From Owenweeksia sp965229445 (GTDB lineage Bacteria; Bacteroidota; Bacteroidia; Flavobacteriales; Schleiferiaceae): a DNA stretch of 64,000 nucleotides. Below the pieces are notes generated by a model that ran no database searches, was not told the origin of the DNA, and saw nothing but the letters and a program-made list of their open reading frames with translations. Below are positions 34,283 to 42,715 of the stretch, in pieces; the first letter of the stretch is position 1; each line of letters starts with the position of its first letter. The stretch is taken from assembly GCA_965229445.1 (NCBI GenBank), contig OZ245876.1:1550001-1614000 (forward strand), read 5' to 3'. The position numbers and the translations under genes were made by a program.

Positions 34283-35767
34283 TTAATCCACTATTAGGGA
34301 GTCGCTTACGTCCTGAGGAATGAATTTTTGATAATGGTCATATCTCAAGAAAATTTCTTTAACGTAGAGGTACGGTTCCCTGCCTCTAATAAAGCCATAC
34401 TTCACTTCGGGTCTGCTGAAGTATTCTCTGGAAGATAACTTCAGAATATAATCCTCAACATTGTCATCCCAAACTAAGGGATCCTCTTCAAATGCCTCTG
34501 CCAGCCTTTGCGCGTCTCGCACGTGACCTAAACCACAGTTGTAAGAAGCCAGGACAAATTTAACTCGTTGTATAGTATCCGGGATTTCTTCCCAATTCTC
34601 CCATAATTTCTGAAGGTACCGAGTACCAGCACTCAGGTTTTCAGATGGATCCAAAATATTCCCCAAACCCAAATCATTAGCGGTTCCAGGCATCAGCTGC
34701 ATTAAACCAAGAGCGCCTGCCCACGACTCAGCCCCCGGGTCGAATTTTGATTCCTGGTATATTTGAGAAGCCAGTAATCGCCAATCCCAGGCCAGTTTCT
34801 CCGCATTTTGCCTTATTAAATCATCGTAAGGACTTATTTTCCCCGAGTTCTTAGAATAAAAGTCGCTGAGGATTCGGCGTTTGTATGACTTCTTATTCTT
34901 GAAGTATTTATTATAAATAACATAGTAATAATCCTGACGCTTCGCTTTTGAAATCCAGTCGTTTACCGTATCCAGTAGTTTGGGAGAATTGGTTCTTACA
35001 GCCCAGGCAATTCTCTGTGAAAAACTAATGGGTGTTTCGATATCCAGAATGGGGTGATAGGTCTTATTGATGGCCGCAATGTTATAGTCAGATATGGTGT
35101 AATCAATGCTGTCATCTACCACCATTTGAATAACCTCTTCAGTAGTAATATTTCCCGGAACCGGTTCTATAAATATTTGTCCACCGATCTCGTCCTGCAA
35201 ATTAACCAGCCTGTCATAATAGGATGAATTTAAACGTACGTGAACCGTATCGCCAATTAAGTCTAGTGGATCTGAAATAAGTTGCTTTTGAATTTTATGT
35301 AAAGGCAGTTTTCGCCAATTGGCCGGCTTTCTTTGAACCAACACCTGATGTGTAACATAGTGGTGTTTGGTAAACTCCACAACCTTTTTTCGTTCTTCCG
35401 TAATGGTCAATCCAAAGGCGATAATGTCTCCTTCTCCTCGATTGAGCATATTGAACAGCTCATCAATATTATCGGCAATAATAATATTCAGTTCTAAGTC
35501 TAGCTGCTCGGCTAACCTTTCCAGTAATTCATATTCAAAGCCCATTGGTTCGCCGCGATACAAGAAGTAGCTCGTTGAGTTGTATATGGTAATTGCGTTC
35601 AGCACTCCTGATTCCTTTATTTCATTCAGGTCGCGAATCACAAGTGGTTTTCGAATATCTCCTGTTGCAGATAGTTCAGGGTCAGATGACTCTGCATTCT
35701 CTTTGCATGAAATTGCTAAGAGAGTACTAATTAAGAACCAGATGATTAATTTGTTGAAGTGCTTCAA
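34283..35767 (-). CDS. mltF: Membrane-bound lytic murein transglycosylase F-like lipoprotein
   Basis: A 494-residue lipoprotein with the MltF plan: signal peptide with lipobox LAISC (Cys21), a periplasmic-binding-protein (SBP3) domain at about 50-285 (including GFEYELLERLAEQLDLELNI), and a C-terminal SLT lysozyme-like domain at about 325-450. The latter shows QIYQESKFDPGAESWAGALG with the catalytic Glu, then LMQLMPGTANDLG. It cleaves peptidoglycan glycan strands in the periplasm. The frame opens only at TTG 35767; an ATT four codons further up is the only alternative, so a TTG start is likely. The stop lies 177 nt before the barrel gene. Confidence 0.93.
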   Translation of the reverse strand: MKHFNKLIIWFLISTLLAISCKENAESSDPELSATGDIRKPLVIRDLNEIKESGVLNAITIYNSTSYFLYRGEPMGFEYELLERLAEQLDLELNIIIADNIDELFNMLNRGEGDIIAFGLTITEERKKVVEFTKHHYVTHQVLVQRKPANWRKLPLHKIQKQLISDPLDLIGDTVHVRLNSSYYDRLVNLQDEIGGQIFIEPVPGNITTEEVIQMVVDDSIDYTISDYNIAAINKTYHPILDIETPISFSQRIAWAVRTNSPKLLDTVNDWISKAKRQDYYYVIYNKYFKNKKSYKRRILSDFYSKNSGKISPYDDLIRQNAEKLAWDWRLLASQIYQESKFDPGAESWAGALGLMQLMPGTANDLGLGNILDPSENLSAGTRYLQKLWENWEEIPDTIQRVKFVLASYNCGLGHVRDAQRLAEAFEEDPLVWDDNVEDYILKLSSREYFSRPEVKYGFIRGREPYLYVKEIFLRYDHYQKFIPQDVSDSLIVD

Positions 35768-35812
35768 ACTATCAATTTACCCGGCATGAAGAAAACAAAA
35801 AATTGTTAGAAT

Positions 35813-36229
35813 CTAGGATGATTTACGTTTCAATAGTTCCACAGACTCCCGGATCAATTCCTCCAGCACATCCATATTGACATCCTTCAGCTTATTGATA
35901 TAAAGACAAGATTTTCCGGTTTTATGTTTCCCGAGCTTAGCTAATAGCGACTCATACCTGCTAAAGCCCGGCATTATGTACAGTGTAAGGCTGGTTTTTC
36001 TCGGAGAGAAACCAGTTAAAAACCAATCGCCTTCTCTGCCACTGGCATATTTATAGTGATATTGTCCAAAGCCTATAATGCTCGGTCCCCACATACTGCC
36101 TTTATCTCCTGATATTTTCTGCATGAGTTTAAATACCTGAATCGCATCAGCTTTTCTTACAGGGTGTTCCACAGAATTGATAAACTCCATAGGATCCTGG
36201 TCGTGTTTCTTGGTTTTGAGCTCGGACAT
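35813..36229 (-). CDS. DUF1801 domain-containing protein
   Basis: A 138-residue cytoplasmic protein of the DUF1801 (YdhG-like) fold. Diagnostic stretches: KADAIQVFKLMQKISGDK, MWGPSIIGFGQYHYKY, GFSPRKTSLTLYI and the late KTGKSCLYINKLKDV. Its biochemical function is not known. ATG 36229 is chosen because the preceding 26 codons of the frame do not resemble the family. It is a single gene divergent from queE. Confidence 0.88.
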   Translation of the reverse strand: MSELKTKKHDQDPMEFINSVEHPVRKADAIQVFKLMQKISGDKGSMWGPSIIGFGQYHYKYASGREGDWFLTGFSPRKTSLTLYIMPGFSRYESLLAKLGKHKTGKSCLYINKLKDVNMDVLEELIRESVELLKRKSS

Positions 36230-36430
36230 TTCAGATGACAGATTTATCGATCTAAGATAATAGAATAAAGTAGGATGCCGGGTTTTCCTCACTAGATGTG
36301 ATTGCATAAATCCTGATTAACTTGGTGAATTTACCAGCTGATTGCCAGTGTGTTTAACATTCATAGATGTTGTTAAACGAATGCAAACGTTTAATCAACA
36401 ATCAGCCTTATTGAAAATCGTATCTTCTTG

Positions 36431-36456
36431 CTGGGGCCTGCGGGTGCAGGCCCCAG
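36431..36456. repeat. GC-rich hairpin repeat, copy 2
   Basis: Inverted repeat with 11-bp arms (CTGGGGCCTGC and GCAGGCCCCAG) and the loop GGGT. Its inner 22 nt are the exact reverse complement of the hairpin at 10898-10919. It sits between divergent genes, so it is not at a transcript end. A G-rich run follows directly. Confidence 0.85.
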
Positions 36457-36547
36457 CGGGGGGCTTTTGAACTCGCCAGAATAAGGTATCAGGGGATTCT
36501 AAATTGAATTAATCCCATCTTATCCTCCCCATATCTCCTATCTGCTC

Positions 36548-36555
36548 TACCTTTG
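36548..36555 (+). promoter_or_regulatory. -7 box of queE
   Basis: TACCTTTG matches TAnnTTTG exactly and ends 6 nt before the queE ATG. Transcription should start at or beside the start codon. Confidence 0.6.
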
Positions 36556-36561
36556 CCAAAC

Positions 36562-37185
36562 ATGACAACAGAAGATAAAGTTGCCGAGGGAAAAATGCTT
36601 CCTCTTATGGAAGAATTTTATACCATACAGGGTGAAGGATACCATAGTGGAAAAGCTGCATACTTTATACGTATTGGTGGTTGTGATGTGGGTTGTCACT
36701 GGTGTGATGTAAAGGAGAGCTGGAACCCTAATCTTCACCCTCCAACAGATATTATCAGCATAGCGAGTAATGCGGCACAATATGCCGACACTATTGTGGT
36801 AACAGGAGGAGAGCCGCTAATGTGGGATATGAATCCACTGACCCGGGCCCTGGGAGAAAGAGGACTTAAAATTCATATTGAAACTTCCGGAGCATATCCG
36901 GTAACCGGAAAGTGGGATTGGTTTTGCTTGTCCCCTAAAAAGACGATGCCGCCGGTAGCAGAGGCCTATAAGCTTGCAGATGAACTCAAGGTTATTATCT
37001 ATAATCAGAACGATTTTTTATGGGCAGAGGAACATGCGGCAAAGCTTAAGGCCTCATGTAAGCTATACCTGCAGCCCGAATGGAGTAGGAGAGAGAAGAT
37101 GCTGCCTCGGATTGCGGATTATGTCATGAAGAATCCAGAGTGGCAAATAAGTCTGCAATCCCATAAATACATAGGTATCCCATAG
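36562..37185 (+). CDS. queE: 7-carboxy-7-deazaguanine synthase (radical SAM)
   Basis: A 207-residue radical SAM enzyme that ring-contracts 6-carboxytetrahydropterin to 7-carboxy-7-deazaguanine in queuosine synthesis. The family cluster motif CX3CX2C is at residues 41-48 (CDVGCHWC), preceded by FYTIQGEGYHSGKAAYFIR and followed by VVTGGEPLMW (SAM-binding GGEP). The late KYIGIP end is typical. The frame opens at a TTG at 36553, but that TTG is part of the -7 box; ATG 36562 is preferred. Other queuosine genes are not in the window. Confidence 0.95.
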   Translation: MTTEDKVAEGKMLPLMEEFYTIQGEGYHSGKAAYFIRIGGCDVGCHWCDVKESWNPNLHPPTDIISIASNAAQYADTIVVTGGEPLMWDMNPLTRALGERGLKIHIETSGAYPVTGKWDWFCLSPKKTMPPVAEAYKLADELKVIIYNQNDFLWAEEHAAKLKASCKLYLQPEWSRREKMLPRIADYVMKNPEWQISLQSHKYIGIP

Positions 37186-37228
37186 TTGTGATTCTTGAAT
37201 TTGATTGATCCAGAAACCATTAGAATAG

Positions 37229-37263
37229 ACAACCTCAAAGGTTGATGGAATTTTGAGATTTGT
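37229..37263. repeat. Paired 13-mer repeat, copy C (decayed)
   Basis: AACCTCAAAGGTT is intact at 37231; the partner arm has decayed to AATTTTGAGATTTGT with an indel. It is the oldest-looking copy of the family. Confidence 0.6.
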
Positions 37264-37313
37264 AAATTATTGATTACCAGAAGATAGGCATTTCTGAAAA
37301 TGCACCCATTATA

Positions 37314-37348
37314 ACAACCTCAAAGGTTTAGTAAACCTCAAAGGTTGT
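37314..37348. repeat. Paired 13-mer repeat, copy D (forward/forward)
   Basis: Same outer bases, length and 18-nt period as copy A, but both 13-mers (37316 and 37334) read AACCTCAAAGGTT, so the second arm is inverted and the element is no longer a full palindrome. Confidence 0.9.
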
Positions 37349-37522
37349 TTTACTCTGCTTTTGAATTTTTGAACATACCATCCTTCATCACCCAAAATCC
37401 TATACCCATGAACCTTTCTCTTAAATCAATGTTTTCCCTTCTTAAATAATAACCGGAACTACCGAAATTTTCCTTTTTCAGAATTCACATTTCTTTATCA
37501 ATGGTTAACTTTATTACCGCTT

Positions 37523-37530
37523 TAAATTTG
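37523..37530 (+). promoter_or_regulatory. -7 box of crtZ
   Basis: TAAATTTG matches TAnnTTTG exactly and ends 5 nt before the crtZ ATG, again predicting a leaderless transcript. Confidence 0.6.
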
Positions 37531-37535
37531 AACTC

Positions 37536-38021
37536 ATGAGTTGGTGGTTGATTGCCTTAATAGTTATTGGAACCTTTTGGGTTATGGAATTTGTGGCTTG
37601 GGCCACACACAAATACGTAATGCATGGCTTTCTGTGGGTGCTGCATGAAGATCATCATGTGAAAACACCAGGGGTGCTTGAAAAAAACGATGCCTTCTTC
37701 CTCATCTTTGCTACGCCCAGCTGGTTGTGCATTATGTTGGGCATGATGAACGGCAACAGCTTGGCCGTAGCCATTGGTGCCGGAATTGCCTTGTATGGCT
37801 TTGCCTATTTTATGGTGCATGAGGTTTTTATCCACCAACGCCTGAAGTGGTTTCGAAATTCTAATTCATTGTATCTGCGGGCCTTACGACGTGCTCATAA
37901 GATGCATCACAAGCATCTTACCAAAGAGGATGGAGAGAGTTTCGGCATGCTGGTGGTTGGCTGGAAGTACTTCAGAGACGAGTTAAAGAAGCAGAGAAAG
38001 ACCAAAATCGTGTCTGCTTAA
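37536..38021 (+). CDS. crtZ: Beta-carotene hydroxylase
   Basis: A 161-residue membrane di-iron hydroxylase that adds hydroxyl groups to the beta-rings of carotene to make zeaxanthin. The histidine clusters of the CrtZ/fatty-acid hydroxylase fold are all visible: HKYVMH (25-30), HEDHH (37-41), HEVFIH and HKMHH. Four hydrophobic helices surround them. Length is normal. The stop overlaps the lycopene cyclase start (TAATG), so the two sequential steps, ring closure and ring hydroxylation, are coupled. No other crt gene is in the window. Confidence 0.95.
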   Translation: MSWWLIALIVIGTFWVMEFVAWATHKYVMHGFLWVLHEDHHVKTPGVLEKNDAFFLIFATPSWLCIMLGMMNGNSLAVAIGAGIALYGFAYFMVHEVFIHQRLKWFRNSNSLYLRALRRAHKMHHKHLTKEDGESFGMLVVGWKYFRDELKKQRKTKIVSA

Positions 38022-38746
38022 TGGACACCCATTACTATTATGTATTGCTTATGGCAGCCTCCTTGCTGGGCCCCATATTGCAGAGTTTCGAATCCCGTGT
38101 TTCATATTATCGGAGCTTCATACCACTATTTCTAAGCATCGCAATAGTTAGTAGTATTTTTCTTGTTTGGGACATTATTTTCACCCACCTGGGATATTGG
38201 GGATTTAATGAGCAATACCTCACCGGTATTTCCTTATTTGGTTTACCCCTTGGTGAATATCTGTTCTTTGTGATTATTCCTTTTTGCTGTGTTTTTATTT
38301 ACCGGGTAATGAACTACTATTACCCGCACAGTCCCTGGGGTTCCGGCTTTACCAATAATCTCAGCAACTTTCTAATCGGCTTATGTGGGGCTCTGGCAAT
38401 TATTTATTACGATCGTTGGTATAGTGTATTGACCTTTGGTACCCTGGCCGTGCTGATTCACCTGCATGCCAAGGTTTGGCACAGTCCCTGGTTGGCACAC
38501 TTTTACCGAGCCTATTTGGTTATTCTGATTCCATTTTTTATCGTGAATGGTATTCTTACCGGAACCGGTATTGATCAGGAAATTGTCTGGTATAATGAAC
38601 AGGAGATGATTGGCAAAAGAATCCTTAGCATTCCCATGGAAGATGCCTTCTATGGCATGATTTTAATCCTGGGTATTGTTAGTTTGTATGAAAGATTTGG
38701 CAAGCAGTGGGGCTATTCTTATGCCTATGAGATAACTACCGAATAG
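38021..38746 (+). CDS. Lycopene cyclase, fused CrtYc-CrtYd type
   Basis: A 241-residue membrane protein with seven hydrophobic segments, made of two lycopene-cyclase domains in tandem. Each half has the PxE-type motif: GLPLGEYLFF (about residue 76) and SIPMEDAFYGM (about 208). The family closes the ends of lycopene to beta-carotene, in Actinobacteria with split CrtYc and CrtYd and in Bacteroidota often with this fused form. It is translated with crtZ. The last 22 nt overlap the convergent phosphoribosyltransferase gene, an unusually long convergent overlap. Confidence 0.92.
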   Translation: MDTHYYYVLLMAASLLGPILQSFESRVSYYRSFIPLFLSIAIVSSIFLVWDIIFTHLGYWGFNEQYLTGISLFGLPLGEYLFFVIIPFCCVFIYRVMNYYYPHSPWGSGFTNNLSNFLIGLCGALAIIYYDRWYSVLTFGTLAVLIHLHAKVWHSPWLAHFYRAYLVILIPFFIVNGILTGTGIDQEIVWYNEQEMIGKRILSIPMEDAFYGMILILGIVSLYERFGKQWGYSYAYEITTE

Positions 38747-39228
38747 GGGAGTTTATCTAGTTGAACTGATACGTGTTCCAGGATTCCGGTCGATAATGAA
38801 ATACCCTTAAAATCACCCTTTACCGGGTAGCGTTTGTGACTGCGATCTACTAACACCGCCGTGCTAATGCCTTTCGCATCAAAGTCTAAAAAGTAACGTA
38901 CACCATATATCAATGTAGAGCCGCTGTTCAATACGTCATCCACTACCACTATTTGTTTTCCATCAAAATTGAGTTCTTTACTCACCCGTGGTGGTTCAGC
39001 TCTGGGATTGTCTTTATTAATCACAACCTTAATGAGCTTAATATTTAGAGGTGAAATCTTTTCTAGTTCTTCCCGGATTAATTCGGCAAACCGATAGCCA
39101 CCTCCGGCGATGCCCGCCAAAATCACCTCTGTTTCTTCGGCAAAGTCCTCATACACCTGCCAGGCAATTCGCGTGATGCGATCTGCAATTTGCTCATGAT
39201 TTAATACCTCGGTCTGACCTTTACTCAT
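38725..39228 (-). CDS. PyrR-like phosphoribosyltransferase
   Basis: A 167-residue type I phosphoribosyltransferase. The PRPP-binding loop is VVVDDVLNSGSTL (about residue 94) and the flexible loop lies between RAEPPRVSK and FDGKQ. Overall length and the late DRSHKRYPVKGDFKG match the PyrR/hypoxanthine-type group, with uracil or a purine base as possible substrate; RNA-binding attenuator activity, as in Bacillus PyrR, is not supported by context because no pyr genes are near. A TATATTTG box lies 14 nt upstream of the ATG. Its 3' end overlaps the lycopene cyclase gene. Confidence 0.85.
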   Translation of the reverse strand: MSKGQTEVLNHEQIADRITRIAWQVYEDFAEETEVILAGIAGGGYRFAELIREELEKISPLNIKLIKVVINKDNPRAEPPRVSKELNFDGKQIVVVDDVLNSGSTLIYGVRYFLDFDAKGISTAVLVDRSHKRYPVKGDFKGISLSTGILEHVSVQLDKLPYSVVIS

Positions 39229-39242
39229 GTGATGACTTTGTG

Positions 39243-39250
39243 CAAATATA
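39243..39250 (-). promoter_or_regulatory. -7 box of the phosphoribosyltransferase gene
   Basis: On the minus strand TATATTTG matches TAnnTTTG exactly, 14 nt before the ATG. A T-rich tract lies upstream in place of a clear -33 TTTG. Confidence 0.55.
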
Positions 39251-39339
39251 GTCTCAATGCATCAAAAAAAATGATCAACAAATCCGGCTGACGGACGTTC
39301 TCCCTATGTTGTTATCTTGCCGAATCTTTAAATAATACA

Positions 39340-42300
39340 ATGAAGAATATACTGCCCATTATTTCAATAGTGCTTGCTGTCACTTCTAGCCTTCTTGCTC
39401 AAAATATCACCTTAACCAGGTATCCGGCTATTAGCCCTGATGGTCAAACGATCGCATTCTCCTATCAAGGCGACATTTGGATTAAGGATTTGGATGGCCG
39501 GTTTCCCCGACGCCTTACCATTCATGAAGCCTATGAATCCAATCCCGTCTTCAGTCCGGATGGTAAGGAAATAGCATTTAACAGTGCCAGATTTGGTAAT
39601 TCAGATGTTTTTGTAGTGAGTATTAATGGCGGAATCCCTCGCCGGTTAACCTATCACTCTGCTTCGGATGAACTAAGTGACTGGACAAGTGATAACCGTC
39701 TGTTGTTTACTACCAGAAGGGCATTTGCGCAGGTAGAGCGGGATGGTGAGATTTATGAAGTGCCGGTTAAGGGAGGTACTCCTATCCGCTATCTGGATGC
39801 TTTGGGGAAAATGGCTAGCCTTTCACCTGATGGCCGATATGTAGCCTTTGTGAGGGGCGCTTGTCGAGTAGCCAGGGAAGCCTATAAGGGTCCGGCGGAT
39901 CTGGAGATATGGCTGTACGACACCAAGAAAGATGAATACATAGCTGTCACCAATAATGAAACCAATGATTATCTCCCACAGTGGGGGAATGATGATGAAT
40001 TGTATTTCCTGAGCAGTATTAAGGGGGTTTACAATTTGGTGAAGGTTGACGCGGGAAGTAAAGATTATGCGCCGCAAATTATGACCACCTATACCGAAGA
40101 TGGCGTGCGAAATTTTGCGCTTGGTGGCGGCGCTATAGTTTATGAAAGAGCTACCTCGCTCTTTATACAGAGAGATGGTGGTGCGGCCTCGGAGGTGGAT
40201 CTCAACATTAGTGCAGATTATCGCTTTGATCCAGTTGAAATAAAAACCTATACCAATGGAATATCGCGATTTAGCATCTCCCCGAATGCTAAATTTGCCT
40301 TGAGCAGCATCCACGGAGAGATATTTATCCAGGAATTGGACAAAGAGAAGTCGCGTACCGTGAATCTTTCGAATCATTCCTACCGCGAACCGCAAGCCAT
40401 ATGGCTCAATGACTCCATCGCACTTTTTACTTCAGACAGAGAAGGCCAGTATGAAATTTATCTTGTGAAATCTGATGATGAGAACAAGCCAAATCTACAT
40501 CAAAGTCTCAAGCATAAACTGGTGAGAATCACGAATACGCCTGAATCCGAAAAGAGCCTTAATATGAGCCCGGATGGAAAAAAACTAGCGTACCTTAAAG
40601 GGAAAGGAAAGCTAGTGGTGGTGGATATTAATGCGGATGGCAGCATGTCTAATGAAATTGTACTCCTTGATGGCTGGGATGACCCGGGAGAAATTCAATG
40701 GAGTCCGGATAGCCGTTATCTGGCATATAGTCTGAGTGATCTCAATTTTAACTCTGAAGTATACATTCAGGCCGCAGATGGTTCCAGTGAGCCGGTAAAT
40801 ATCAGTATGCACCCCAGAGGCGATTACAGTCCATATTGGAGTAAGGATGGCTCAAAGCTGGGTTTTGTTAGCAGCAGAAACAATGGTGATATGGATGTTT
40901 GGTTTGTGTGGCTTCGCGAAGATGATTGGTTGAAAACTAAGGCGGATAGGGAAGAAGGGTACTATTTCCCGGATCCTGAAGTTGAGGAAAAGGACAGCAC
41001 CGATGAAAACGCGAAGAGCGATACACCGGTAAAGGTCGAAGATCTTGTGATTGATTTTGAAGGAATTCATGACCGACTGGAACAGGTGACTTCCATGCCT
41101 GGTGATGAGCGTGGTGTTATGATTTCTCACGATGGTGAAACCTTTTATTTCGTGGCACGCAGCCCAGGCTCAAGGGGTATGGATCTGTATCAAGTGAAGT
41201 ATGACGGTTCGGATATCAGTGCGCTTACCACCGGCGGTGCCAATCCCTATAATTTAAGGCTTTCGCCCGATGGAAAGGAGGTTTTCTATGTAAAGAGAGG
41301 AGCAATCCAAAAGATAAATCCGTCCAATAAAAAGACTACCTCTTTTCCACATAAAGCAGTAATGAGAATTGACATGACTCAGGAGCGCGAGCAAATATTT
41401 GAAGAAGCCTGGTCTGCTTTAAATGAAAACTTCTATGATCCCGACTTCCATGGTCGCGATTGGAGTGCTTTAAAGGCAAAGTACAAACCCTGGGTGTTGT
41501 CTGCCTCTACGTCACAAGATTTTCGCTATATGTTTAATCTAATGCTGGGTCAACTTAATGCCAGTCACATGGGTATTTACGGGCCAGATCCGGAAGAGGT
41601 TAACCGCGAGAGTGCAGGCATGCTGGGCGTGGAATTCCGCCATGCTGAAGAAGGTGGTGTTGAAGTTGCGCATGTGGTGCCTCTTACTCCGGCAGACCGA
41701 AAGAAAAGCAAACTATCTGAAGGCGACCGAATTTTGAGTATTGATGGAGTAAATGTTTCTGAGGAAACCAATATCTATAGTTTGCTGGTTGAAAAGAAGG
41801 GTATTCAGGTGCTTCTAGAGGTCGCTTCCGCGGATGGCGCTACACGGGAAATTGTAATCAGACCTACCGGAAGTATACGCTCTCAACTTTATGAAGAATG
41901 GGTAACATCTCGCCAAAAGCTAACGGAAGAATACTCCGGTGGTAGATTTGGGTATATCCATATAAGAGGAATGGATAAGCCTAGTTTTGAGCGTTTTGAA
42001 CGTGAGTTAATGGCTAGTGGTAACGGCAAGGATGGTATCGTGATAGATGTTCGTTTCAATGGCGGCGGCTGGACTACCGATTATCTTATGGCAGTGCTTA
42101 CCGTGCGTCAACATGCCTATACCGTTCCTCGTGGAGCTACGGATAACCTAAAGGATAATGCGGTGAAGTTCAGAGATTACTACCCCTATAGCGAGCGCTT
42201 ACCCTTGTCTTCCTGGGTAAAGCCTTCGGTCGCTATGTGCAATGAAAGCAGCTATAGCAACGCCGAGATATTTTCCCATGCCTACAAAAACCTGGGATTG

Positions 42301-42555
42301 GGTACGCTGGTGGGAAAACCAACTTTTGGTGCCGTAATTTCTACTGGCGGGGTAGGATTGCTAGACGGATCCTTTGTGCGCATGCCGTTTCGGGGCTGGT
42401 ACGTAAAAGCCACTGACCAGAATATGGAAAATGGTCCTGCCGTACCGGATGTCATCGTGGATAATGCTCCGAATGAAAAGGCAAAAGGTATAGATACGCA
42501 GCTTAAAAGTGCGGTGGATGTACTGAAGATGGATGCGGATAAGGGAAATAGATAG
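39340..42555 (+). CDS. Tricorn-like S41 family protease
   Basis: A 1071-residue exported protease. Signal peptide (to about residue 20, SSLLAQN); then two beta-propellers made of PD40-type repeats (many copies of SPDGK, for example ISPDGQTIAFSY and MSPDGKKLAYL) to about residue 670; a helical C1 domain with NASHMGIY (probable catalytic His near 743); a PDZ domain (about 758-845); and the S41 domain with NESSYSNAEIFSHA, whose first serines near 969 hold the nucleophile position. The order equals archaeal tricorn. Such periplasmic proteins degrade peptides. Single gene, divergent from the phosphoribosyltransferase. Confidence 0.94.
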   Translation: MKNILPIISIVLAVTSSLLAQNITLTRYPAISPDGQTIAFSYQGDIWIKDLDGRFPRRLTIHEAYESNPVFSPDGKEIAFNSARFGNSDVFVVSINGGIPRRLTYHSASDELSDWTSDNRLLFTTRRAFAQVERDGEIYEVPVKGGTPIRYLDALGKMASLSPDGRYVAFVRGACRVAREAYKGPADLEIWLYDTKKDEYIAVTNNETNDYLPQWGNDDELYFLSSIKGVYNLVKVDAGSKDYAPQIMTTYTEDGVRNFALGGGAIVYERATSLFIQRDGGAASEVDLNISADYRFDPVEIKTYTNGISRFSISPNAKFALSSIHGEIFIQELDKEKSRTVNLSNHSYREPQAIWLNDSIALFTSDREGQYEIYLVKSDDENKPNLHQSLKHKLVRITNTPESEKSLNMSPDGKKLAYLKGKGKLVVVDINADGSMSNEIVLLDGWDDPGEIQWSPDSRYLAYSLSDLNFNSEVYIQAADGSSEPVNISMHPRGDYSPYWSKDGSKLGFVSSRNNGDMDVWFVWLREDDWLKTKADREEGYYFPDPEVEEKDSTDENAKSDTPVKVEDLVIDFEGIHDRLEQVTSMPGDERGVMISHDGETFYFVARSPGSRGMDLYQVKYDGSDISALTTGGANPYNLRLSPDGKEVFYVKRGAIQKINPSNKKTTSFPHKAVMRIDMTQEREQIFEEAWSALNENFYDPDFHGRDWSALKAKYKPWVLSASTSQDFRYMFNLMLGQLNASHMGIYGPDPEEVNRESAGMLGVEFRHAEEGGVEVAHVVPLTPADRKKSKLSEGDRILSIDGVNVSEETNIYSLLVEKKGIQVLLEVASADGATREIVIRPTGSIRSQLYEEWVTSRQKLTEEYSGGRFGYIHIRGMDKPSFERFERELMASGNGKDGIVIDVRFNGGGWTTDYLMAVLTVRQHAYTVPRGATDNLKDNAVKFRDYYPYSERLPLSSWVKPSVAMCNESSYSNAEIFSHAYKNLGLGTLVGKPTFGAVISTGGVGLLDGSFVRMPFRGWYVKATDQNMENGPAVPDVIVDNAPNEKAKGIDTQLKSAVDVLKMDADKGNR

Positions 42556-42715
42556 TGGGGGAGTGTGAGGGTGACCGGGAAGTCAGTCTACCAGTTCGTC
42601 CAAAGGCGTTCAATATGCTTTAATAAAGTGTTTGACAGAAGTTGATGACTGGCTGATCATGATCAGAACGCCCCTAGTTACTTTAGATCAATGATTGGAG
42701 TAATTTATTATTGCC

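Larger units (their letters stand above)
37186..37535. other. Gene-free 350-nt region with two repeat copies
   Basis: No gene is visible on either strand between queE and crtZ. The region contains a decayed (37229-37263) and an unusual (37314-37348) copy of the paired 13-mer repeat, and the crtZ -7 box at its right end. The rest is AT-rich without recognisable structure. Confidence 0.5.

Noticed and set aside
39823..40395. 190-codon minus-strand open frame
   Set aside because: It lies opposite the propeller of the tricorn-like protease, whose repeats are clearly coding on the plus strand.
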